DNA of 64,000 nt, taken from assembly GCA_964410125.1 (NCBI GenBank), contig CAYPGQ010000001.1, positions 1 through 64,000 on the forward strand. Reading direction: 5' to 3'. A program made the position numbers and the translations under genes. How positions within the stretch are numbered: the stretch's first letter is position 1; each line of letters begins with the position of its first letter. This document shows, in pieces, positions 53,479 through 63,171 of this stretch. The stretch comes from G020348385 sp964410125 (GTDB taxonomy: Bacteria; Acidobacteriota; Aminicenantia; Aminicenantales; Aminicenantaceae). Under the pieces are notes generated by a model that was not told where the DNA came from, made no database searches, and saw nothing but the letters and a program-made list of their open reading frames with translations.

Positions 53479-53739
53479 ATGGTAGAAGTCAAAGTCCGTT
53501 TTGTTACGCGGATGCAAAGGTACTCCGGTCAAAGGGATATCCGTATGCAACTTCCCACCGATCCAAACCAGGCTATTGACACCATCATCCGGAAGTTCAA
53601 AATACCCTGGAAAAACGACCTGGAAAAAAGCACCCGGATATTCATCGATAAAAAATTTTCCGATGCCTTCATAAAAAGCGGCGAACCATTGAAAAAAGAC
53701 TCCGTGATAGCCTTTATCCCAATAAGTGGAGGCGGGTGA
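53479..53739 (+). CDS. MoaD/ThiS-like sulfur-carrier protein
   Basis: This 86-aa ubiquitin-fold protein has VEVKVRFVTRMQRYSGQ at the N-terminus (first strand and the aromatic loop), VIAFIPISGGG at the C-terminus, and an end in Gly-Gly, as needed for adenylation and thiocarboxylation. It is probably the small subunit of molybdopterin/tungstopterin synthase or a related sulfur donor. It is near mobB but has its own start, with no neighbouring MoeB/MoaE in the window. Confidence 0.85.
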   Translation: MVEVKVRFVTRMQRYSGQRDIRMQLPTDPNQAIDTIIRKFKIPWKNDLEKSTRIFIDKKFSDAFIKSGEPLKKDSVIAFIPISGGG

Positions 53740-53759
53740 TAATGGCTATCGTCAGGCCG

Positions 53760-54596
53760 CTATTTTAACTTAAATTCTTCGATCTTGAATGTTTTTGCCT
53801 TATAGATTCCATCCGGTAAAACTGTCGGGAATTTGTACAAAGGATCGGTCAGCAAAGCATAAATTTTGGGATCTCCCTTTTCCACTTTTTCCCTGGTGTT
53901 GTATCTCCATTCATCCTGGATTCGTTCCAATCTCCCTGGAAAATCCTGCCCGCCGAGGATGGAAGTAAGGGCCCAGTAAATATACTCTGTGATCTGGCAC
54001 TCATAATCGCATGTTTCGTCATAGTAGGTATACCATGCATTATCGGGGTATTTATCCGGGACTTTTTCGAAATGCCCTCCCCTGGCCTCATCCATGATAT
54101 TCCCCACTTCTGATCCGGGTACTGTTCCGAACACTTCAGGATAAGCATTGCCATAGCCCACATAGGTGATCGGATGGATGATCTCTTCCAGTGCGGCATC
54201 GAACAAGCCCTGTTCAGCGCCTCCCGGGATCGTTTCCTCGTCCCAAAGTCCCTGTTTTTCGCCTGGAGGAAGAGAACTTTTATCCATTGAATGCATTTCC
54301 TCTTCGTCTTTTGCCATGACAAGGGAGGTGTTGTGTTTTACCAAAGCATCGACAACAAGTTGATTATCTGGGACGCCATCCTCGTCATTATCCAGATATT
54401 CTGCCATCATATTGGCGGCATGGAGCATTTTTTCATCGGCCACTCCAGCCGTTGCATACACATGAAGGCCGAAAACCTCGATCTTTTTAGTAAAAACAGA
54501 TGTTTCTGTTTCCTGCTCGGCTTCACTCTTTTCAGAGCTGCAGGCCACAAAAAACAGGATGAGGAACGAAGATAATAGAACACATATTTTTTTCAC
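53760..54596 (-). CDS. Lipoprotein of an unrecognised ExIxH family, member 1
   Basis: This 278-aa lipoprotein (LFFVAC lipobox) shares a core with the proteins at 60770-62095 and 62129-63049. A start block reads KKIEVFGLHVYATAGVADEKM. The motif ALEEIIHPITYVG (E137, E138, H141) is followed later by TEYIYWALTSILGG and EKGDPKIYALL. The ExIxH and EYxYW sets could hold a metal. It includes an EF-hand-like YLDNDEDGVPDNQL loop, a possible calcium site. GGAGA lies upstream of ATG 54596, and the amidohydrolase is divergent across a 262-nt AT-rich spacer. The function is unknown. Confidence 0.75.
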   Translation of the reverse strand: MKKICVLLSSFLILFFVACSSEKSEAEQETETSVFTKKIEVFGLHVYATAGVADEKMLHAANMMAEYLDNDEDGVPDNQLVVDALVKHNTSLVMAKDEEEMHSMDKSSLPPGEKQGLWDEETIPGGAEQGLFDAALEEIIHPITYVGYGNAYPEVFGTVPGSEVGNIMDEARGGHFEKVPDKYPDNAWYTYYDETCDYECQITEYIYWALTSILGGQDFPGRLERIQDEWRYNTREKVEKGDPKIYALLTDPLYKFPTVLPDGIYKAKTFKIEEFKLK

Positions 54597-54858
54597 GATT
54601 GTCTCCTTATTTAGTGAATATGTATATCATATAACCTGAGAAAATAACATGTGTTCGCATTTTATCCTTTTTCGATATAATATTCAAAGTTTCATTGATA
54701 GACTTTATATTTGATGGTATATATATAATGAGATTGTTTGCCGGTATTTTATCGATGATGATTGGAGGTATACACGGTAATAGCCTGATTTATACAAAAT
54801 CCGGTGCCGGTTTAGACCAGAATATCTAAAAGTTGACATTGGATCGAAGGAGAAACAA

Positions 54859-56196
54859 ATGAAATTTTTTAAATCAACAGGTTTTATTTTACTGGCAGCA
54901 TTTTTTTCAATCGGCAGCCTGTCTTACGGACAAGAAAAAAATCCCCTGATCAATGTCCTCACCAATGGCCATTTGATCGATGGCACAGGTAAGGCCTTGA
55001 GGAAAGATGTGACCGTTGTAATCGAAGGAAACATAATCAAAGAAATAAAACAAGGGATCTATCATCAACTACCAGGAAAAAAGAATGTCAGGGTGTTCGA
55101 CCTCGATGGAGGATATATCCTTCCTGGATTGTGGAACATGCATGTGCATCTGTCCGATCTTTTGCCGGATGTGCACGATATACTCGGGCACGAACCGACT
55201 TTCCCAGCATTCATTCGAGCCGGCCGTAACGCAATGGATGCACTCAAAAGGGGCTTCACCGGTCTCAGAGTTGTCGGCGAACGGGACTACATCGATATAG
55301 CGTGGAGGGACGCATTCGATTCAGGTATTTTTGTGGGACCACGAATATTTGCCGCCGGGAAGGTTGTGACACCTACAGAAGGAGATCCATCGGAACCTGG
55401 TTGGCCGGTGGAAATATATGCAGATGGACCTGATGAAATACGGAAGGCCGTACGGAAAAACATAGCCAGAGGTATAGATTTTGTGAAAATTTTTGCTCCT
55501 CCGCTCCAAGATGATGAGATGGCCACAATAATTGGGCTTGCCCACAGACATGGGCTAAATGTAACTGCTCATTCAGGAGGAGAGAGCGCTCACAGGGCAG
55601 TTGTGGCAGGTGTTGACTGCATCGAACACGGAACAATGATATCCGATGAAACGATTCAACTCATGGCTGAAAAAGGCACATTTTTATGTCCAACCGTCGT
55701 ATGTAATCTCAGCGAAAAATACATTCAAGAGCGCGAAGATCGGTTGGCGAAATTGGGATTCTCTGACGATAAAGATGTTGTCAAAGGAAGAGTTCTTGTC
55801 GCCCATGCCGATGAAAGACCCCCGAGAGTGGCCGCAAGACACCGGGAGATAATCGTCAAAGCAGCCAATGCCGGAGTTAAAATTTTAAGCGGAAGCGATT
55901 CGAATCCGCTTGGAGAACTCGGCATTTTGGAAATCGAGCAACTTTATCTGTCGGGATTGACCGAAATGCAGGCCATCATCGCTGCCACTAGAAATTGTGC
56001 CGAGATGTGCGGTGTTTTGGAAAAACTTGGCACTGTTGAACAGGGTAAATTCGCGGATTTGATTGTAGTGGAAGAAAATCCCTTGGAAAACATATCCTAT
56101 CTCAGAAAATTGAAGTGGGTGTTCAAAGATGGAAAACCCGTCAATTTGACAAAAGATGAGGGGCAGGCCAGTTTCTGGGATCTCTACTTCAAATAA
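54859..56196 (+). CDS. Exported metal-dependent amidohydrolase (imidazolonepropionase-like)
   Basis: This 445-aa amidohydrolase-superfamily member has a signal peptide (FILLAAFFSIGSLSYG), HxH on strand 1 (WNMHVHLSD), Lys-region FVKIFAPP, histidines in VTAHSGGES and CIEHGTMIS, and the strand-8 Asp in ILSGSDSNPLG. Such periplasmic enzymes often cleave N-acyl or dipeptide-like amides (Xaa-Pro/Arg dipeptidases). GAAGGAG before ATG 54859 supports the start. It is first in a plus-strand run with GH3 and the oxidoreductase. Confidence 0.9.
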   Translation: MKFFKSTGFILLAAFFSIGSLSYGQEKNPLINVLTNGHLIDGTGKALRKDVTVVIEGNIIKEIKQGIYHQLPGKKNVRVFDLDGGYILPGLWNMHVHLSDLLPDVHDILGHEPTFPAFIRAGRNAMDALKRGFTGLRVVGERDYIDIAWRDAFDSGIFVGPRIFAAGKVVTPTEGDPSEPGWPVEIYADGPDEIRKAVRKNIARGIDFVKIFAPPLQDDEMATIIGLAHRHGLNVTAHSGGESAHRAVVAGVDCIEHGTMISDETIQLMAEKGTFLCPTVVCNLSEKYIQEREDRLAKLGFSDDKDVVKGRVLVAHADERPPRVAARHREIIVKAANAGVKILSGSDSNPLGELGILEIEQLYLSGLTEMQAIIAATRNCAEMCGVLEKLGTVEQGKFADLIVVEENPLENISYLRKLKWVFKDGKPVNLTKDEGQASFWDLYFK

Positions 56197-56248
56197 AATC
56201 ACAGATGACTTAGAAAACACCCTTTTATACTTGTATAGGGAGGGATAG

Positions 56249-58528
56249 GTGAAAAAGAAGAAAATATTCACAAAAATATTAATATTTTGTGTTTTTCCAG
56301 GAATATCACTATCCGGCATACACATCGGGTCATCTCAGGAAATGCCTCCGTACAAAAATCCTGAACTCAGACTTGAAGAGAGGGTGAACGATCTTCTCTC
56401 AAGAATGACAATCGAGGAAAAGGCACATCAATTGGCTTCCTTTTTCCCGAATGCCAATGTTCGGCTGGGTATTCCCCATATGCAGGCAGGAGAAGCACTT
56501 CACGGTATTTGTTTGCCGAATGCAACGAGCTTTCCAATGGCCATAGCTCTCGCCAGCACATGGGATCCGGAAATTATCGAAGCAATGGCAAGCATTATTG
56601 CAAAAGAAGCGCGGGCACTCGGGGTGCATCATGTTTATTCACCCATGTTGGGTGTTGCCCGAGACCCACGATGGGGCAGAACAGAGGAAAGCTACGGGGA
56701 AGATCCCTGCCAAATTTCCAGGATCGGGGTTGCATTTATCAAAGGGCTGCAGGGTACAGGAGAACAGCGCTTTGATGAGAACCACATTATCGCAACGGCC
56801 AAGCATTATATTGCAGATGGGGAACCGATCGCCGGTTTGAACGGATCGGCTTTCGATGTATCAAAACGAACTCTTCATGAAATATACCTTCCCCCATTCA
56901 AGGATGCTGTGGAAGAAGCACATGTGGGCAGCATCATGCCTGCACACCACAGCCTTAACGGAGTGCCCTGTCATTCCAACACATATATTATGAACGATAT
57001 ACTCAGGGATACTTATGGTTTTGACGGTTTGGTCGTTTGTGATAACAACGATATTTTCAACCTGATGGAATTTATGCGAGTCGCAAAAACATGGACAGAA
57101 GCTGCCCGGCTTTCTTTAAAAGCGGGCATCGATACAGAATTAGCCTGGGAACGCTCGTGGGAAAAAGGACGTGCCTACGGAGCTCCGCTGGTAGAAGGAG
57201 TGAAAAACGGTACTATACCAGCCAATCTTCTCGACGGAGCTGTTAAAAATGTCCTTAGAGCCAAGTTCAAGCTTGGTTTATTCGACGATGGTTCAGAAGT
57301 AGTTGCATGGCAGGATTTTGAGTTGTCCGGAGAAAAGGGCAAAACAGATTACAAAGTGAAAACTTATTCCGATTCCATTCGTGGAAGGGACCTGGGAGGT
57401 GACTATTTCAACACCCTCGATCGCCTTACAAATCCCCGAGAAAATGTTGATGAGATACTGAATAATCCTTCCCACAATAAAATGGCACTTAAAGTGGCGC
57501 ATAAGTCCATCATTCTATTGAAGAATGGAAACAATATGCTTCCCCTTGATAAGGCTAAGCTAAAAAGGATCGCTGTTATCGGACCTAATGCCGATGAAGA
57601 GCTGCTTGGTGGTTATTCAACGCCAAAACCCCGATATTTTGTTTCTGTTCTCGATGGCATCAGAAACCATGTGGGCAACGAGGTAGAGGTGCTCTATGCA
57701 GAAGGAGTAAGCATAGAAGATTTTGAAAGAGAAAACATCGATGAAGCCGTTTCGATCGTACAGATATCGGATGTGGCTGTCGTCGTTATCGGAGGGAATG
57801 AAATCACTTGCAAAGAGAACGAAGATCGGGACGACCTGGGGCTGGTGGGAAAACAGCAAGAGCTGGTTGAAGCGGTCTATGCCACCGGGACACCCGTTGT
57901 TGTTTTGCTGCTGCATGGGCGGCCTCTTGCCATCGAGTGGATCAAAGACCACATTCCTGCGATTCTTGACGGCTGGTATTTGGGACAGGAAACCGGGAAC
58001 GCTGTGGCAGATGTGCTGTTCGGCAAAGTCAATCCAGGAGGCAAGCTTCCTATGACCGTTCCTAGGAATGTGGGACAGGTGCCGATTTATTACAATATCA
58101 TGCCTCCGGGACGCCCAGGCCAGTATTTTCAATCCAAAGCAGAGCCGCTGTGGCCGTTCGGTCATGGATTGAGCTACACTACATTTTCCTATTCAAACCT
58201 TCAGATGCATGCCACCTCCTCCACATCAGCGAATGTCAGTTTTTATATTCAAAACACTGGTGACTGTCCCGGAGATGAAGTGGTGCAGCTTTATGTGCAT
58301 GATGAGTATTCCTCTGTGGTTCGCCCGGCAATGGAGCTAAAACGGTTTACACGCATTACTCTGGGAGCCGGCGAAACAGGCACAGTGATTTTTAAGCTCG
58401 ACAAGGATACTTTTGCTTTTTTCGATGAAAAAAGCAACGATTGGGTTGTCGAACCGGGAGATTTTACCATCATGATCGGGAGCTCTTCGACGGATATCCG
58501 GATCTCAAAAATTCTCACACTGAAATAG
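56249..58528 (+). CDS. Exported glycoside hydrolase family 3 beta-glycosidase
   Basis: This 759-aa GH3 enzyme has a signal peptide (ILIFCVFPGISLSG), a TIM-barrel domain with MQAGEALHG, DPRWGRTEESYGEDP, TAKHYIADGEP (KH pair) and nucleophile D265 in FDGLVVCDNND, an alpha/beta sandwich (ILLKNGNNMLPLDKAKLKR), and a C-terminal fibronectin-III-like domain (WPFGHGLSYTTFSYSNL). It probably releases glucose or xylose from oligosaccharides in the periplasm. Start is GTG 56249 with GGGAGGGA upstream. It follows the amidohydrolase by 52 nt. Confidence 0.94.
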   Translation: MKKKKIFTKILIFCVFPGISLSGIHIGSSQEMPPYKNPELRLEERVNDLLSRMTIEEKAHQLASFFPNANVRLGIPHMQAGEALHGICLPNATSFPMAIALASTWDPEIIEAMASIIAKEARALGVHHVYSPMLGVARDPRWGRTEESYGEDPCQISRIGVAFIKGLQGTGEQRFDENHIIATAKHYIADGEPIAGLNGSAFDVSKRTLHEIYLPPFKDAVEEAHVGSIMPAHHSLNGVPCHSNTYIMNDILRDTYGFDGLVVCDNNDIFNLMEFMRVAKTWTEAARLSLKAGIDTELAWERSWEKGRAYGAPLVEGVKNGTIPANLLDGAVKNVLRAKFKLGLFDDGSEVVAWQDFELSGEKGKTDYKVKTYSDSIRGRDLGGDYFNTLDRLTNPRENVDEILNNPSHNKMALKVAHKSIILLKNGNNMLPLDKAKLKRIAVIGPNADEELLGGYSTPKPRYFVSVLDGIRNHVGNEVEVLYAEGVSIEDFERENIDEAVSIVQISDVAVVVIGGNEITCKENEDRDDLGLVGKQQELVEAVYATGTPVVVLLLHGRPLAIEWIKDHIPAILDGWYLGQETGNAVADVLFGKVNPGGKLPMTVPRNVGQVPIYYNIMPPGRPGQYFQSKAEPLWPFGHGLSYTTFSYSNLQMHATSSTSANVSFYIQNTGDCPGDEVVQLYVHDEYSSVVRPAMELKRFTRITLGAGETGTVIFKLDKDTFAFFDEKSNDWVVEPGDFTIMIGSSSTDIRISKILTLK

Positions 58529-58599
58529 TAGTAAAAACGTCATGAGATCAGACATTATATGATATTAAAATTTTTTTCTTTAGAAATAGGAGAATGTTG

Positions 58600-60037
58600 A
58601 TGGAAATAGGAGATAAAAATTTCAAAAGAAAGGGCCAAAAAATAACCCGGCGTGAATTTATAGGCAGCTCAGCGGCGGCAGCCGCAGCATTCACGATTAT
58701 TCCCCGTTCTGTCCTGGGGGCACCTGGAAAACCAGCCCCGAGTGAGAAGGTCAACCTAGCCTTTATCGGTACAGGAGACATGGGTATGGGGAATCTCAAT
58801 AATCTCATCAGACTCCCGGATGTAGAGGTGATTGCTGTCTGTGATGTAGCACAGGTGGTTGACTACAGTAATGTTGAATTCGGAGGCAAAGCAGGCCTGA
58901 AAATTGCGCAGGAGACTGTGGAACGCAACAATGCCGAACGAAAAAAATCGGGTGCCTCCAAAGGCTGCGCTGGTTATGCAGATTTTCGTGAGATGCTGGA
59001 CAAAGAAACCGGTATCGATGCCGTCGTGGTATCCACACCCGATCATGTCCACGCAGTGGCCTGCATGGCAGCCATCAATAAAGGCAAACATGTGTACTGT
59101 GAAAAACCTCTGACTCATTCGATCTATGAAACGCGCATGGTGACCGAGGCCGCCCGAAAAGCAGGTGTTGCAACCCAAATGGGCAACCACGGCCATTCCG
59201 GGGAAGGGATTCGCTTGGCTGTGGAATGGATACGGGACGGGGCGATCGGACCGGTGCGAGAGGTTCACGGCTCGACTACTGTGGGACGGGAAGATTGGGT
59301 GCAAACCAAGGGCAGACCAAAGGAGAGACCGCCGGTGCCTGGGACACTGGATTGGAATCTCTGGATAGGGCCAGCACTTTTCCGCCCCTATCATCCTGCC
59401 TATGCCCCTTACAATTGGCGCGGCTGGTGGGATTTCGGTACGGGAGCTATAGGCGATATGGCCTGTCATAACTTGGATCCGGCATTTTGGGCTCTCGACC
59501 TGGGCTCACCCATCAGCGTGGAAGCCAGCTGCTCCGGGCTAAACGATGAGACAGTCCCTTTTGGAGCTATGTATCATTACAAATTTCCGGCCCGGGGGGG
59601 AGATGCCCCCAGTTACTTTAAATTGGTATGATGGGGGTTTGATGCCCCCGCGACCACAGGAACTGGAAGAAGACCGTAGAATGGGCGGTGAGGGAGTTTA
59701 CTTTGTGGGTGACAAGGGAGTCTTATTGATGGGCGGCTGGGCTGAATCGCCGCGTTTGATTCCCGAGTCAAAGATGAAGGCTTACAAACGTCCGCCAAAG
59801 ACAATCCCTCGCGTTAAGGGACATCATCGCGACTGGATAGACGCCTGTAAGGGTGGTGATGCCGCCAGTTCTAACTTTGACTATGCAGGTCCGTTGACAG
59901 AAATGGTGCTGCTTGGCCAAGTCGCTTTACGGACGGGCAAGAAAATACATTGGGATGGGCCCAATCTGAAAGCCACCAAAACACCGGAGGCAGACCGATA
60001 TATCAAACCGGCCTTCAGAGAGGGCTGGAATTTGTAG
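58600..60037 (+). pseudogene. Tat-exported Gfo/Idh/MocA oxidoreductase with a one-base frameshift
   Basis: The first frame has a Tat signal (TRREFIGSS and following Ala-rich h-region), Rossmann motif FIGTGDMGMGN, the conserved EKPLTHS and a dimer region to YHYKFPARGG. A run of seven G at 59594-59600 then shifts the frame. With six G the sequence continues ARGEMPPVTLNWYDGG and ends DRYIKPAFREGWNL at 60037, the normal C-terminus. So it is a complete ~478-aa gene broken by one extra G. AGGAG lies 7 nt before ATG 58600. Sugar or glycoside oxidoreduction fits the neighbouring GH3 and ThuA genes. A sequencing error is possible. Confidence 0.85.
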
Positions 60038-60048
60038 GAGAACAGAGG

Positions 60049-60688
60049 ATGGCTAAAGTCAAAGTATTCTTTATATTTGTTTTGATTTCTGTTTTGAGCT
60101 GCGTCAGTTTTGGTTCTCAAAAGATCAAAGTACTGATTATCGATGGTGTCAATAATCACGATTGGAAGAGTACCACCATCGCCGCCAAAGCTACTCTTGA
60201 GCAGACAGGCCGATTCACCGTGGATGTATGCACTTCCCCCTCTAGAAATGCGTGAATTTCTGATGATTCACGACCAGCCCTCGCATCCGATTCTCAAGGG
60301 GCTGCCCACCAAGTGGAAACACGCAACAGATGAACTGTACAGTGCTCTGCGCGGCCCTTATAAAAACGTCGAAGTGCTGGCTCATTCCTATTCCCTTTAT
60401 ACGAAGGAAAACGAGCCCACGTTGATGATCATCACCTACGGAAAAGGCAAGGTATTTCACATTCCATTAGGGCACTACAATGACGAATATCCCCCATTTG
60501 GTGAAGCGGTTCACTGTGTGGGCTATCAGACTGTCCTAGCCAGGGGAACAGAATACGTTGCAACCGGCAAAGTTACCATAGGCATTCCAGACTCATTCCC
60601 GGGCAAAAAAAAGGCCGTCATGGTCGCTCCAGAAAAGCTGAAATGGCCGAAGTTGTCCATTCGCCTAATCACCAAGACAGGATTTTGA
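60049..60688 (+). pseudogene. Decayed ThuA-like gene with the middle deleted
   Basis: ATG 60049 starts an exported protein (FFIFVLISVLSCVSFG) with the ThuA-type start KVLIIDGVNNHDWKSTT and GRFTVDV, which stops at 60255. A different frame then carries the family's C-terminal half (FLMIHDQPSHPILKGLP, HATDELYSALRG, MIITYGKGKVFHIPLGH) to 60688. The central ~120-140 codons expected between them are missing. ThuA-like proteins are class-I glutamine-amidotransferase-fold partners of Gfo/Idh/MocA enzymes, which agrees with the preceding gene. As it stands it is non-functional. Confidence 0.82.
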
Positions 60689-60769
60689 GGAGGGTGGATT
60701 CATTCGATTTCTTTACTGAGGGGAAAAAAGTTGATATCATCAAAATTACGATAAGAGGAGGAATCATAA

Positions 60770-62095
60770 ATGAGAAAATTATTCATAACCCTTTCAATTA
60801 TTTTGGTATTTTCACTTTTGTCATGCGGAACACAAAATGAAAATGTTGCTAAGAATGAGTCAGAACAGGCAGGTCAGGAAGATAGAAGAGCAAGGATGGA
60901 AAAGGAAATGGCTGAGATTAAATATGATGTACCTGATGAAATCGATATCAATTATGAAATATTGGACAATATCGACACCTCGACATCCCCTTATGGAGTT
61001 GTTTCTCTTCCTGAAGAGCTTGGCAAAACGTTGAATGGTTTGTTCTCAAAATACACTAAGCATATGGCTCCGAATGGAAAACCCATCCACATCTTTGCTC
61101 AAGCTGGAGTGAGCGACCTTCAGGTCGCAAGGGCAAGAGAGATCCTGAAATACCATCTTACCGATGCCCCCGGTACACAATACGGTCATGACAAAGCCGC
61201 GGTTGCAAACAGAATGGCTGATGTAAGAGCCACTCTTTTATATACGGACACAGAGATAAAATCTTTTGCCATGCGTCCTATACTGAGGGATTCAAAGCTC
61301 AGGCTTCAGGATTTGTATGCCACAGAATCTCCTGTGGAAGGAAGTTATGAATATATCCACAATAAAGGAAAGCCAGGGGAAAGATTTACTCGTGATGCTT
61401 CGTATGAGGAGATAATGCATCTCGTTCATGACAAAGGACTTGAGGATATATTGCCTGCCTACCATCAAGAGATCGTCGAAGCTGAAAAGGCAGCTGTCGC
61501 AGCTGATATCTATCACTATGGCCGTCTTGCACCCCATGAATACATCATCACAGGTTTCGATATCTATTTCGGCTTATGGGACCATAATCCACAAGGTGAT
61601 GGGACCTCTTTCGGAGACGAGTACCCCTTCCACACAAAACAGGAAATGAAAAAAGGAGATCCGGCTCTGTACGATCTTGTTGAAAAATTTTGGCCGAAGT
61701 ATTTGACATATGACGCCTACATCGATCCTTCCTTCGAAGGGACTTTTTCCACCGTGCGCGAAAAAAACACGGAATACACTTTTAAATCCCAGTATCTTGT
61801 CAATATCATATTGACGGGAAAGAAAGACACAAACGTTCTCGGGAATGATCAGGACAACCAATTAACCGGAAATGATGGAAACAATATTCTCACCGGAGGC
61901 AAAGGAAATGATGTCATTGCGGGAGGGAAAGGCGAAGACACTGCGGAATATTCCGGCAATTATTCAGAATATGAGGTTACAAAAGTAGGTAATAAAACAA
62001 CCGTCACTGATACTGTTCAGGATCGCGATGGAAAAGATGAACTGACGGATATCGAAGTCCTTAAGTTTAAAGACAAAAAAGTTGAAGTGAAATAG
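60770..62095 (+). CDS. Lipoprotein of the ExIxH family with RTX-like repeats, member 2
   Basis: This 441-aa lipoprotein (LVFSLLSC lipobox) has a family core that includes KPIHIFAQAGVSDLQVA, YEEIMHLVHDKG (E213, E214, H217, H220), EYIITGFDIYFGLW and MKKGDPALYDLVEK. After residue ~345 it continues with NVLGNDQDNQLTGNDGNN and ILTGGKGNDVIAGGKGED, hemolysin-type calcium-binding nonapeptides, and ends in the usual RTX strand region. RTX repeats on a lipoprotein are unusual, since they normally accompany type I secretion. GAGGAGG precedes ATG 60770. Member 3 follows after 33 nt. Confidence 0.8.
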   Translation: MRKLFITLSIILVFSLLSCGTQNENVAKNESEQAGQEDRRARMEKEMAEIKYDVPDEIDINYEILDNIDTSTSPYGVVSLPEELGKTLNGLFSKYTKHMAPNGKPIHIFAQAGVSDLQVARAREILKYHLTDAPGTQYGHDKAAVANRMADVRATLLYTDTEIKSFAMRPILRDSKLRLQDLYATESPVEGSYEYIHNKGKPGERFTRDASYEEIMHLVHDKGLEDILPAYHQEIVEAEKAAVAADIYHYGRLAPHEYIITGFDIYFGLWDHNPQGDGTSFGDEYPFHTKQEMKKGDPALYDLVEKFWPKYLTYDAYIDPSFEGTFSTVREKNTEYTFKSQYLVNIILTGKKDTNVLGNDQDNQLTGNDGNNILTGGKGNDVIAGGKGEDTAEYSGNYSEYEVTKVGNKTTVTDTVQDRDGKDELTDIEVLKFKDKKVEVK

Positions 62096-62128
62096 ACATA
62101 TTTTTTTTGTATTAATGGAGGTTATAAA

Positions 62129-63049
62129 ATGAAAACTCGATACGTATTTTGTGCAATTCTTTGTTTGGCCCTAGTTTTGGCCTCCTGCAGCCCAGGCAAA
62201 GATGAACAAGATAAGACCGAGCCGGCAAAAACAGCGACAGAAACGACCGAAACGGTAAAAATCCATGTAGGAGGATGTATTCTAGCCTCACCGGCGGCTG
62301 AAGCGCCCGCGGATTTGTATCAGGCAACCGACGTCGTTCCGACCGAGGAATACAAACCGTTCACGAACAAGCTATCGGTCTACGGAATTACCCTGATCGG
62401 ACGGGATGATATTTCCGACGATTTTATGCGAAAGGTCGCCAAAACCATTAAAGAGATATTCCCACAAAATGAGGCCATTGAAACTGAACTGCAAAAAGAA
62501 GTTCTCAGGAACTTGTACAGATACAAAGCAGTTATCCCTCTTTTTAGGGATGAAGAGTTTGAGTTCTCTCCCGAGGATCGAGAGGCCTGGGATCTCACGA
62601 CTAGCCAGAACAGCATATGCGACATTATAATGGAAGGAGTGCCCGGACAGGTGAACGAGGTTGTCGAACATATTCTGCATTTCGTGAGCGATGTAGGACT
62701 TCACTATACATTTCCCGCTGAGTGGGGCTGCACATCGAAAACATCGAAGATATATTTTGCTATGCAGGAAGCGATCGACAAAGGGCATTACAATATCGCA
62801 CAGTACAAAGAAGCGGGTATCGATGATGAAGAGCGAACAAGAGTATTGATCCAGGAATACACTTATTGGGTCATTTTTACCGCATGGGACCTTTATGAGC
62901 CCTATGGTCCGGAAGCGGAGTGGACAGGGATCGCCAATCCTGAGGACTTAAAGAACAAGCTGCCTCTGTCTTATGAGGTTTTTGAAGAAACCATTCCGAA
63001 AATCATGGCTCCTCCCAGTCGCTCCACGCTGGAAGAATTCATTAAATAG
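62129..63049 (+). CDS. Lipoprotein of the ExIxH family, member 3
   Basis: This 306-aa lipoprotein (LVLASC lipobox, then a Glu/Thr/Lys linker) has NKLSVYGITLIGRDDISDD, the motif VVEHILHFVSDVG (E180, H181, H184), a Cys in EWGCTSK, and VLIQEYTYWVIFTAWDLY. These align with members 1 and 2. The EHILH arrangement is the best candidate for a metal site in the family. GGAGG lies upstream of ATG 62129. It is the last gene before the GWxTD protein, and the exact role is unknown. Confidence 0.75.
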   Translation: MKTRYVFCAILCLALVLASCSPGKDEQDKTEPAKTATETTETVKIHVGGCILASPAAEAPADLYQATDVVPTEEYKPFTNKLSVYGITLIGRDDISDDFMRKVAKTIKEIFPQNEAIETELQKEVLRNLYRYKAVIPLFRDEEFEFSPEDREAWDLTTSQNSICDIIMEGVPGQVNEVVEHILHFVSDVGLHYTFPAEWGCTSKTSKIYFAMQEAIDKGHYNIAQYKEAGIDDEERTRVLIQEYTYWVIFTAWDLYEPYGPEAEWTGIANPEDLKNKLPLSYEVFEETIPKIMAPPSRSTLEEFIK

Positions 63050-63171
63050 CAGCTTCACTCGACGCCGTGGATTGCATCAACACCTCATTATTGTGTAATA
63101 TAATAACGTTGGGAAACTAGCAATTTTATCCAAAGTGTATGAATGTTGGGAGTGATTGTTTCATAAAAAGG

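Noticed and set aside
54728..54829. 33-codon ORF (starting MRLFAGILSMM) in the spacer before the amidohydrolase
   Set aside because: It has no Shine-Dalgarno and is short and AT-embedded. It is probably chance, although the N-terminus is hydrophobic.
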